Positions 1-5,851 of a stretch of DNA of 5,884 nucleotides are shown one piece after another. A program made the translations under genes and the position numbers. Origin of the DNA: Desulfobacterales bacterium (GTDB taxonomy: Bacteria; Desulfobacterota; DSM-4660; Desulfatiglandales; JALVZP01); assembly GCA_027037575.1 (NCBI GenBank), contig JALVZP010000343.1, positions 1 to 5,884 on the forward strand, written 5' to 3'. The stretch's first letter is position 1. Every line of letters begins with the position of its first letter. A model generated the notes under the pieces. The model did no database searches. It had not been told where the DNA came from and was given only the letters and a program-made list of their open reading frames with translations.

Positions 1-438
1 CATAAGGACTGTGCTTGGGTATGCTGCAGTTCCTCCAGGTATATAGCATCCAACCTTTTCTATTGGTCTAATGATTCTTCCTACAAATATCCCCTTATCT
101 ATCTCAATTCCATAAAAGCTCTTTTCAAGCTGTATTTCATGGAATCTCCTTATATTTTCTGCTGCCCTTTTAAGATGCTCTACTGTCTCTTTCCTTACCT
201 TCCTATATGCATCTTCTATCTCATCCTTAGATGCCTCTAATTCCTTTTCTGTTATATTCTCCCTATATCCAAACCTTTTAAGCCCCTCAATTATCTCATT
301 ATTCCCATTTTCCCTTACTCTGTCTACAATCTCTTTTACATACTCATACACTGAAGATATATCCTCCATGGATCTCTGCATAATGGATAGACGCTCTTTT
401 TCATCCAATTCCCTGATCTTTATTGGTCTTATCTTCAT
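1..438 (-). CDS. hisD: Histidinol dehydrogenase, N-terminal part (cut by window edge)
   Basis: The gene reads leftward from an ATG at 438-436 and stays open to the window edge, giving 146 residues; the C-terminal part, with most catalytic residues, lies outside. HisD is the cytoplasmic, zinc-dependent, NAD-linked enzyme that oxidises L-histidinol to L-histidine in two steps. The call rests on the segment near residues 120-146, RPIEKVGCYIPGG then TAAYPSTVLM, which matches the family signature around its PGG turn, and on the N-terminal start MKIRPIKIRELD, usual for the family. An AAAGGAG ribosome site lies 6 bases upstream of the ATG. The gene follows the EamA-type gene by only 26 bases on the same strand, so the two may be co-transcribed. 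A non-histidine HisD paralogue cannot be excluded from this fragment. Confidence 0.9.
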   Translation of the reverse strand, partial: MKIRPIKIRELDEKERLSIMQRSMEDISSVYEYVKEIVDRVRENGNNEIIEGLKRFGYRENITEKELEASKDEIEDAYRKVRKETVEHLKRAAENIRRFHEIQLEKSFYGIEIDKGIFVGRIIRPIEKVGCYIPGGTAAYPSTVLM

Positions 439-439
439 A

Positions 440-469
440 TTTTTCTCCTTTATCTTTTTCTCCTTTATC
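440..469 (-). repeat. Perfect 15-bp tandem duplication carrying a duplicated Shine-Dalgarno
   Basis: On the minus strand the unit GATAAAGGAGAAAAA occurs twice head to tail (469-455 and 454-440). Each copy holds an AAAGGAG ribosome-binding core. The upstream copy also contains the TAA stop of the EamA-type gene; the downstream copy sits 6 bases before the hisD ATG. The seen fact is the exact duplication; its effect on hisD translation is unknown. Confidence 0.85.
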
Positions 470-875
470 CTGCAAGAAGTATTATTGACAATATTCCAAA
501 GAAGATGCCAATTCCCTTTCTTAATGTCAGAGTCTCATTTAAGAAAAAATATCCCAAGATAATCGAGACAACAGGATAAAGTGCTGAAAGAAGAGCAACC
601 ATAGAGATTGGCCCTTTTGATGCAGCATATAGATAACATAGTGTTCCTGCAAATCCCAAAATCCCAGTAAGGATAGAAAGTGTTACTCCTTTTATGTGTA
701 TCTCAGGCCTAAATCTTAGGGAAATCAGTATAAATAGGGAAAATATGATTCCTCCCAAGGTCTCAAAGATTAATGCACTTCTTGGATTAATATAGGATGT
801 AATGAATTTTGGTATAAAGCTCCAGAATCCCCAAAAAAGAAATGCTCCAATGGAAGATAAGACCCATCTCTCCAT
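465..875 (-). CDS. Half-size EamA/DMT-family membrane transporter
   Basis: This 136-residue protein is almost entirely hydrophobic, with about five membrane segments (roughly residues 5-25, 34-53, 62-86, 91-112 and 117-135). The last part, LSALYPVVSIILGYFFLNE followed by LTLRKGIGIFFGILSIILLAG, is the typical end of an EamA repeat in drug/metabolite transporters. Most family members have ten membrane segments from two EamA repeats; this one has a single repeat and would need to dimerise, like other short members. The frame ends in a normal TAA, with no leftover second repeat downstream because hisD begins 26 bases later, so it looks naturally short rather than truncated. The start is supported by an AAAGGAG site 6 bases before the ATG. 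The substrate cannot be predicted. Confidence 0.82.
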   Translation of the reverse strand: MERWVLSSIGAFLFWGFWSFIPKFITSYINPRSALIFETLGGIIFSLFILISLRFRPEIHIKGVTLSILTGILGFAGTLCYLYAASKGPISMVALLSALYPVVSIILGYFFLNETLTLRKGIGIFFGILSIILLAG

Positions 876-1009
876 AAGATACTCCTTTGTTTGGTTAATT
901 ACTTACCTTATTTCTACCCTCTAAGTCCAGCCCTTAATGGTTCTACGAAAACTTCTAAGGATTAGGAACCACCTCAGTTCTTTTTCTATAAATGCCAAGC
1001 AAGATTTCT

Positions 1010-1038
1010 TTGACAGACAGATTGTATCTCCGTATCAT
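1010..1038 (+). promoter_or_regulatory. Sigma-70-type promoter of the sigma-54 activator gene
   Basis: A perfect -35 hexamer TTGACA (1010-1015) is followed by a 17-base spacer and a -10 TATCAT (1033-1038, five of six to TATAAT). Transcription would start near 1045, leaving a leader of about 40 bases before the ATG at 1086. A ribosome site AGGGGA lies at 1075-1080. Two GTATC direct repeats (1024-1028 and 1032-1036) fall in the spacer and -10 element and may be an operator. Confidence 0.72.
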
Positions 1039-1085
1039 AAATGTGAGATTTTAACCTGCAAGTTCTTTATAAAAAGGGGAAAATT

Positions 1086-2396
1086 ATGAAGATTGAAGAT
1101 ATTATAGATTATCTTCCATATGCGGTTATGGGACATGATATTAGAAGAAGGATATTTTTATTTAATAAAGAAGCAGAAAGACTTACTGGCTATAAAAAAG
1201 AAGAAGTTATTGGAAGAGATTGTCATGATGTATTTCCTGGTGGATTTTGTGGAGAAAGATGTGCATTTCAGAATGAGATTATTATCCCCTCCAATTTTGA
1301 AATGATTCATTATCCCATTGAATTTGTAGATAAAAAAGGAAAAAAACATATGCTAGATGTAAGAGTGAAGCCAATTGTGGATAAGGAAAAAAATATAGCT
1401 GGAATTGTTGCTACATTTGATGATGTAAAATCAGATATAGAATTTGAAAAGGAACTTAACAAAATAGATGAATTTTGTGGAATTGTTGGAAAAGATCCAA
1501 AGATGCTAAAGATATATCAGCAAATAAAGAGTGTAGCAAAGGTAAGTTTTCCAGTGTTAATTCAAGGGGAATCTGGAACTGGAAAGGAACTTGTCGCACA
1601 GGCAATACATAAGCTCAGCCCAAGAAGAAATGGCCCATTTGTCCCAGTAAATTGTGGTGCTATACCTGATACCTTAATAGAGAGTGAGCTATTCGGATAT
1701 GAAAAAGGTGCATTTACAGGAGCAATAAGGGAAAAGAAGGGCCGTTTTGAACTTGCAAATGGTGGAACCATATTTTTGGACGAGATAGGAGATATAAGTC
1801 CTCTTATGCAGGTAAAGCTTCTTAGGGTTATTCAAACAGGTCTGATAGAGAGGCTTGGTTCAATAAGGCCCATAAAGGTAGATGTAAGGATAATCTCTGC
1901 TACAAATAAGGACTTGGAAAAGGAAATGATAGAGGGAAGATTTAGGGATGATCTTTATTACAGGATCTCAGTTATCCCAATAAAAATTCCTCCATTAAGG
2001 GAAAGAAAAGGAGACATTCCTATTCTTGTAAAGAAATTTATAAAGGAGATTTCAGAAAGCTTTTCCATAAATGTAAATTCCATCTCAAATGCTGTAATGA
2101 AAGCACTTTTAAACTACTCCTGGCCTGGTAATGTGAGAGAGCTGCAAAATGTGATTCAGTATGCAGCTGTTCAAGCACAGGCTAATGGGAGAAACTATAT
2201 TGAGCTTTCAGACCTTCCTGATAGGGTCCTTTTTAAGAAGATAGAAGTCCCTAAGGAAGTAAATAATACGCAGACACTTACAATAGAGGCAATAAATGAA
2301 GCATTAAAGAGCACAGGCGGGAACAAAGCAAAGGCAGCAAAACTACTCGGTATATCAAGAGCAACACTCTATAGACTTTTAAAAAGACTGTCTTAG
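1086..2396 (+). CDS. PAS-AAA+-Fis sigma-54-dependent transcriptional activator
   Basis: This 436-residue cytoplasmic protein is a bacterial enhancer-binding protein that remodels sigma-54 RNA polymerase by ATP hydrolysis. Domains in order: a PAS sensor (about 1-120); the AAA+ domain (about 135-365) with Walker A GESGTGKE (161-168), the sigma-54 contact loop GAFTGA (209-214 or within one residue), Walker B GGTIFLDEIG (226-235) and the arginine-finger region FRDDLYYRI (R287, R293); and a Fis-type helix-turn-helix (about 400-432, ending GISRATLYRLLKRL). All motifs needed for activity are intact. The PAS domain has Cys46, Cys55 and Cys59 in DCHDVFPGGFCGERC, a plausible redox or metal site. There is no receiver domain, so control is probably by direct sensing rather than by a kinase. 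It lies just before a sigma-54 promoter and is its likely activator. The signal is unknown; NO, O2 or redox state is inferred from the target genes. Confidence 0.95.
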   Translation: MKIEDIIDYLPYAVMGHDIRRRIFLFNKEAERLTGYKKEEVIGRDCHDVFPGGFCGERCAFQNEIIIPSNFEMIHYPIEFVDKKGKKHMLDVRVKPIVDKEKNIAGIVATFDDVKSDIEFEKELNKIDEFCGIVGKDPKMLKIYQQIKSVAKVSFPVLIQGESGTGKELVAQAIHKLSPRRNGPFVPVNCGAIPDTLIESELFGYEKGAFTGAIREKKGRFELANGGTIFLDEIGDISPLMQVKLLRVIQTGLIERLGSIRPIKVDVRIISATNKDLEKEMIEGRFRDDLYYRISVIPIKIPPLRERKGDIPILVKKFIKEISESFSINVNSISNAVMKALLNYSWPGNVRELQNVIQYAAVQAQANGRNYIELSDLPDRVLFKKIEVPKEVNNTQTLTIEAINEALKSTGGNKAKAAKLLGISRATLYRLLKRLS

Positions 2397-2398
2397 CC

Positions 2399-2429
2399 TG
2401 ATACACATGATACATGTTTCAATGTATCA
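2399..2429. promoter_or_regulatory. TGATACA repeats: candidate activator-binding (enhancer) site
   Basis: Immediately after the activator stop codon TGATACA occurs at 2399-2405 and again at 2408-2414. The second copy begins a perfect inverted repeat, TGATACAT (2408-2415), 6 bases, ATGTATCA (2422-2429). A third overlapping symmetry, ACATG-ATA-CATGT, lies at 2405-2417. The centre of the main palindrome is about 75 bases upstream of the predicted sigma-54 start, a workable place for a Fis-type activator dimer. There is no G+C-rich stem or T-run, so it is not a terminator. Binding by the adjacent activator is inference. Confidence 0.55.
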
Positions 2430-2466
2430 ATAATTCCATCCCTATCTAATTTCAAAAAAAGAAATC

Positions 2467-2482
2467 TGGCATATCTATTGCA
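2467..2482 (+). promoter_or_regulatory. Sigma-54 (-24/-12) promoter of the operon
   Basis: The sequence TGGCATATCTATTGCA fits the sigma-54 consensus TGGCAY-R-N4-TTGCW, with invariant GG at 2468-2469 and GC at 2480-2481 at the correct 10-base separation. Transcription should start near 2493, about 25 bases before the ATG of the fusion gene. It lies right beside the gene for a sigma-54 activator, which strongly supports the call. No comparable sigma-70 promoter is evident in this gap. Confidence 0.87.
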
Positions 2483-2517
2483 AAAGAATAGTAAAAAAAC
2501 TGACAGGAGGTTTTTCC

Positions 2518-3906
2518 ATGAAAAAAGGAGACAGGCTGGATAAGGGAGCTGTTGTTCAAAGAGACTATGAGACTTATGCAATTGTTCCGCACATAGCAGG
2601 AGGTATCTGCACACCAGAGATACTGAGAAAGATAGCAGACGTTGCAGAAAAGTATGGTGCAAAAGTAATAAAGGCAACAGGTGCACAGAGGCTTGCTATA
2701 GTAGGTATAAGGGAAGAGGATCTGGACAATGTGTGGAAGGAGCTTGGAATGGATCCTGCTGCTGCAGTTGGTATGTGTGTAAGGAGTGTAAAGTTTTGTC
2801 CAGGAACAACATTCTGTAGGCTTGCCCAGCAGGATGCAGTAGGAATGGGGATGAAGCTGGATGAGATGTATCACGGACTTAAGCTTCCTGCAAAGTTCAA
2901 GATAGGGGTATCTGGATGTCCAAACTGCTGTGCAGACTCTTGGGTAAGGGATATTGGCCTTATTGGAACAAGGAAGGGATGGAAGGTCGTTGTTGGTGGA
3001 AATTCTGGATCAAAGCCAAGAATAGCACAGCTTCTTGCAGAAGGACTAAGTGATGATGAGGCACTTGAGCTTGTAAAGAAGGTGATAGATAGATTCAAGG
3101 AATATAAGAAGCCACAGCGCATAGGAAAGCTTATAAATGAGATAGGGATAGATAGATTTAAGAAGGAGATCGGGCTTTCTGTAAGGGAGGAGATAGCAGA
3201 AAAGATAGACACATCAGGGATAAATGAAAAGGCACTTCATAATATTGGATATGGCCTATATATTGTCGGTTCAAGGAAGGATGGAAAGATAAATGCACAA
3301 ATAGCAAATACTGTATTTCAGGTAACATCAGAGCCACCAACGATTGCTGTAAGCATAAATAAGCAGAATCTTACACATGAATACATAAAGGAAAGTGGAG
3401 TATTTAGTGTATCAATCCTCTCACAGGAGACCCCACTTCCATTTATAGCAGGCTTTGGATTTTATTCAGGAAGGGACAAGAACAAGTTTGAAAGTGTGGA
3501 ATACATAATAGGAAAGACAGGTGCACCAATAGTTGTAGAAAATGCAATTGCATTTATAGAGGCAAGGGTAATAAGTGAGATGAGTGTGGGGACACATACC
3601 ATATTTATAGGGCAGGTAGAGAGTGCAGATGTCCTAAGAAGTGGGACTCCAATGAGCTATTCATATTACCATCAGATAAAGAGAGGGACAGAGCCAAAAA
3701 CAGCACCAACATACAGAAAGGAGGAGCCAAAGAAGGAGGCAAAAGGGGATCTTTATCAGTGTCAGGTATGTGGATACATATACGATCCAGCAGAAGGAGA
3801 TCCTGATGGAGGAATCCCTCCAGGAACACCATTTGAGGAGATCCCTGATGATTGGGTATGTCCTGTATGCGGTGCATCTAAGAAGGACTTTGTAAAAATC
3901 AAGTAG
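2518..3906 (+). CDS. Siroheme/4Fe-4S reductase - flavin reductase - rubredoxin fusion protein
   Basis: This 462-residue soluble protein joins three redox domains. Residues 1 to about 225 resemble a small sulfite/nitrite reductase of the low-molecular-weight assimilatory type or the siroheme part of NirB: Cys94-x5-Cys100 (CPGTTFC) and Cys134-x3-Cys138 (SGCPNCC) would hold a 4Fe-4S cluster bridged to siroheme, and RDIGLIG follows. Residues about 243-390 look like an FMN-binding flavin reductase domain (GLYIVGS start; [33 protein letters not shown]). A Lys/Glu/Pro-rich linker (about 392-410) leads to a complete rubredoxin (411-462) with iron ligands Cys415, Cys418, Cys448 and Cys451. Flavin reductase plus rubredoxin is the layout of Hrb, which passes NADH electrons to a flavodiiron protein in acetogens. 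Here the attached siroheme domain suggests internal transfer to nitrite, sulfite or a related substrate, which is inference. AGGAGG at 2505-2510 fixes the start. It is the first gene of the sigma-54 operon. Confidence 0.88.
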   Translation: MKKGDRLDKGAVVQRDYETYAIVPHIAGGICTPEILRKIADVAEKYGAKVIKATGAQRLAIVGIREEDLDNVWKELGMDPAAAVGMCVRSVKFCPGTTFCRLAQQDAVGMGMKLDEMYHGLKLPAKFKIGVSGCPNCCADSWVRDIGLIGTRKGWKVVVGGNSGSKPRIAQLLAEGLSDDEALELVKKVIDRFKEYKKPQRIGKLINEIGIDRFKKEIGLSVREEIAEKIDTSGINEKALHNIGYGLYIVGSRKDGKINAQIANTVFQVTSEPPTIAVSINKQNLTHEYIKESGVFSVSILSQETPLPFIAGFGFYSGRDKNKFESVEYIIGKTGAPIVVENAIAFIEARVISEMSVGTHTIFIGQVESADVLRSGTPMSYSYYHQIKRGTEPKTAPTYRKEEPKKEAKGDLYQCQVCGYIYDPAEGDPDGGIPPGTPFEEIPDDWVCPVCGASKKDFVKIK

Positions 3907-3916
3907 GAGGATTGTT

Positions 3917-4348
3917 ATGGAAAAATGCACATTCATCTGCTCTCGCTTTACCTTGGATGGTGTTTATCCCCCTCTTATCCTGAGCATAAATGCAAGAAGG
4001 CTTGGGATGGATGCAACCATATTTTTTACCTTCATGGGGATACAGGCAATAATGAAGGGAAAGATAAAGAAGGTGAAATTTATTCCTCCAGGATTTCTCG
4101 GAGCAATCCCTGGAATGTCTACTATTGCTACATGGATGATGAGAAGGATGATGCAAAAGGCACAGATACCATTTCCAGAGGATCTCTTGGAAATGGCTCA
4201 GCTTGAGGGAGTAAAGTTTGTTGCATGCAGACTTACAGTGGACATGATGGGACTTAAGCAAGAAGACTTTATAGACGGTGTAGAAATAAGGACAGCAGAA
4301 GAATATCTAAAGGTGGCAAAGACATGTCAGATAAACATGTTCATGTAA
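3917..4348 (+). CDS. DsrE2-like DsrE/F family sulfur-handling protein
   Basis: This 143-residue protein resembles the DsrE2 branch of the DsrE/DsrF family. Matching parts are an N-terminal strand and helix ending ARRLGMDATIFFTFMGI (about 26-42), a methionine-rich middle (about 67-80, MSTIATWMMRRMMQK), and the C-terminal block GVKFVACRLTVDMMGL with FIDGVE (about 98-122). Cys104 in that block is at the place of the conserved family cysteine, known in relatives to carry persulfide; Cys4, Cys8 and Cys137 are additional. Relatives occur in sulfur transfer and sulfur-oxidation or sulfate-reduction clusters, often membrane-associated. The GGAGG ribosome site (3906-3910) overlaps the stop region of the fusion gene 10 bases upstream, so the two are coupled. 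Its exact partner here is unknown; the neighbouring siroheme fusion and cytochrome bd suggest persulfide handling during oxidative or sulfur stress. Confidence 0.77.
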   Translation: MEKCTFICSRFTLDGVYPPLILSINARRLGMDATIFFTFMGIQAIMKGKIKKVKFIPPGFLGAIPGMSTIATWMMRRMMQKAQIPFPEDLLEMAQLEGVKFVACRLTVDMMGLKQEDFIDGVEIRTAEEYLKVAKTCQINMFM

Positions 4349-4527
4349 AAGAAAAATACATACTTAAGGCAAAAGAGCTTGCAAAAAAGCTCTTGGATGT
4401 CTCAACAGATGGGACAAGGGAGGCAAAAGATGATCCCTCCCTTATATTTTTTGGAATAGTAAGGGATTATGCGTTCAAGATAAAGAAGATGGCGGATGAG
4501 GTATTGAAAAAGAAAGGGGGTGATTAG
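4324..4527 (+). CDS. Small uncharacterised protein between dsrE2-like gene and cydA
   Basis: I do not recognise this 67-residue protein. It is supported as a gene by an AGGTGG ribosome site (4311-4316) 7 bases before its ATG, a 25-base overlap with the end of the DsrE2-like gene, and a TAG stop directly abutting the cydA ATG. It is highly charged and lysine-rich, with no signal peptide, membrane segment or cysteine. It probably forms two helices (about 8-25, KEKYILKAKELAKKLLDV, and 39-63 around IFFGIVRDYAFKIKKMADEV) joined by a polar loop with DGTREAKDDPS. It could be a small partner or accessory protein for the DsrE2-like protein or the oxidase; this is inference from position only. It does not look like CydX, which is a membrane peptide. 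Confidence 0.72.
   Translation: MSDKHVHVKEKYILKAKELAKKLLDVSTDGTREAKDDPSLIFFGIVRDYAFKIKKMADEVLKKKGGD
4514..4524 (+). promoter_or_regulatory. Extended ribosome-binding site of cydA
   Basis: AAGGGGGTGAT differs from the complement of the 16S rRNA 3' end (AAGGAGGTGAT) at one base, which can still form a G-U pair. It lies inside the last codons of the preceding small gene, with the core 7 bases before the cydA ATG. It supports the cydA start and strong, coupled translation. Confidence 0.7.
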
Positions 4528-5832
4528 ATGAATACCCTTTTCCTTTCACGACTTCAATTTGCCGTTGCAACCATATTCCATTTCCTCTTTGTCCCACTTA
4601 CCCTGGGACTTTCTATTCTGATTGCCATAATGGAAACAAGATATGCCACTACAGGAGATGAGACATATCTTCGGATGGCAAAATTTTGGGGAAAGATATT
4701 TCTTATAAACTTTGTTCTTGGTGTTGTTACAGGAATAACACTTGAATTTCAGTTTGGAACAAACTGGTCTCGATACTCATCCTTTGTTGGAGATGTATTC
4801 GGATCACTTCTTGCAATTGAGGCAACTGCTGCATTCTTCCTGGAGTCAACACTCATAGGTGTTTGGACATTTGGATGGAAAAGGCTTTCTCCAAAGGCAC
4901 ATGCAATCGTTATGTGGCTTGTTGCAGGTGCATCAAATCTTTCTGCCCTATGGATACTTATTGCAAACTCCTGGATGCAGCATCCTGTAGGATATGTGAT
5001 AAGGAATGGAAGGGCTGAATTAAAGAGCTTTTCTTCTATTGTCTTTCAGAAGTGGGCAATCCTTGAATTTCTCCATACAACGAGTGCAGCATACATACTT
5101 AGCGGATTCTTTGTCATGGGAATAAGTGCATATCATCTTTTAAAAAATAAGGACTCTATTCCTTTTAGGAGATCATTCAGGATTGGGCTAATATTTGCAT
5201 TAATCTTCTCCCTATTTGAGCTCTTTGAAGGACATCTTCATGGAGCTGATCTTGCTGAAAAGCAGCCTACAAAGCTTGCTGCAATGGAGGCACATTGGGA
5301 GACAAAGGCAAAGGCACCTATATACCTTTTCGCAATACCAGATGAGAAGAATGAAAGAAACCTCTTTGAAATACCTATTCCTGGTATGCTTAGTCTCCTT
5401 GCAAAACACAACATAAATGCAGTTATTAAGGGGCTTAAGGATTTTCCAAAGGAGGATAGACCCCCTGTATCTATCTGCTTCTTTTCCTTTAAGATCATGG
5501 TTGCACTTGGAATCTACTTTGTGATCTTCACGATCTATGGTTTCTTAAAGAAGGAAAAGATATTTGAGAACAAGATCTATCTTAGGCTTGCCCTATTCTC
5601 CATACCACTTCCATATATCGCTGCTGAGTGTGGATGGATGCTTGCAGAGGTCGGTCGCCAGCCATGGATTGTATATGGTCTTATGAGGACAAAGGATGCA
5701 TATTCCTATGCAGTAAGCGAATCTCAGGTGATAATCACTCTCATAGCATTTATAGTGATCTATAGCCTCCTTGGGATTATTGGATATTCCCTCATTGCAA
5801 GAAGCGCAAAAGAAGGGATAAAGGAGGGATAA
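4528..5832 (+). CDS. cydA: Cytochrome bd quinol oxidase subunit I
   Basis: This 434-residue integral membrane protein oxidises quinol and reduces O2 to water in complex with CydB. Haem ligands expected from E. coli are present: His18 (LQFAVATIFHF; E. coli His19), His183 (EFLHTTSAAYI; His186) and Met324 (SFKIMVALG; Met393) for haem b558, and Glu374 in GWMLAEVGRQPW (Glu445). The proton-path acids Glu98 and Glu106 (AIEATAAFFLEST) and quinol-site residues Lys249 and Glu254 (QPTKLAAMEAHWET) are also there. The protein is much shorter than E. coli CydA (522 residues) because the loop after the quinol motif lacks the insertion, making it a short-Q-loop type. One deviation is Lys322 where E. coli has Arg391 beside the haem b558 ligand. 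In other bacteria bd oxidases protect anaerobes from O2 and tolerate NO and sulfide. The start directly abuts the preceding stop codon. Confidence 0.97.
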   Translation: MNTLFLSRLQFAVATIFHFLFVPLTLGLSILIAIMETRYATTGDETYLRMAKFWGKIFLINFVLGVVTGITLEFQFGTNWSRYSSFVGDVFGSLLAIEATAAFFLESTLIGVWTFGWKRLSPKAHAIVMWLVAGASNLSALWILIANSWMQHPVGYVIRNGRAELKSFSSIVFQKWAILEFLHTTSAAYILSGFFVMGISAYHLLKNKDSIPFRRSFRIGLIFALIFSLFELFEGHLHGADLAEKQPTKLAAMEAHWETKAKAPIYLFAIPDEKNERNLFEIPIPGMLSLLAKHNINAVIKGLKDFPKEDRPPVSICFFSFKIMVALGIYFVIFTIYGFLKKEKIFENKIYLRLALFSIPLPYIAAECGWMLAEVGRQPWIVYGLMRTKDAYSYAVSESQVIITLIAFIVIYSLLGIIGYSLIARSAKEGIKEG

Positions 5833-5833
5833 G

Positions 5834-5851
5834 ATATGCTTCAAAGCATAT
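5834..5851 (+). repeat. Perfect inverted repeat over the cydB start codon
   Basis: ATATGCTT-CA-AAGCATAT is an 18-base perfect palindrome with a 2-base centre. In RNA it could form a 7-bp stem with a UCAA loop that pairs the cydB AUG (5836-5838), just downstream of the AAGGAGGG ribosome site (5821-5828). Ribosomes finishing cydA would melt it, a possible means of coupling. The symmetry is seen; the function is inferred. Confidence 0.5.

Noticed and set aside
368..562. Plus-strand open frame across the hisD start and the end of the EamA-type gene
   Set aside because: It is antisense to two supported genes; its Phe/Ile-rich stretch is the reverse reading of the duplicated purine-rich ribosome sites.
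938..971. Imperfect inverted repeat TGGTTC ... GAACCA in the divergent intergenic region
   Set aside because: Only 6-bp arms with a 22-base loop and no adjoining T-run; too weak to call an operator, riboswitch or terminator.
983..998. TTGGCATTTATAGAAA on the minus strand, resembling a sigma-54 promoter for the EamA-type gene
   Set aside because: The -24-like TGGCAT is present but there is no GC at the required -12 distance.
2379..2396. AAGAC-T-GTCTT symmetry at the end of the activator gene, considered as a terminator
   Set aside because: Five-base arms with a one-base centre cannot form a useful hairpin, and no T-run follows.
2452..3936. Several open frames antisense to the fusion gene
   Set aside because: They lie opposite a clearly conserved coding region, have unlikely compositions rich in Leu, Ser, Cys and His, and lack a recognisable family.
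3925..4206. Alternative plus-strand frame inside the DsrE2-like gene
   Set aside because: It overlaps the frame that shows the DsrE2 motifs and has no ribosome site or family resemblance of its own.
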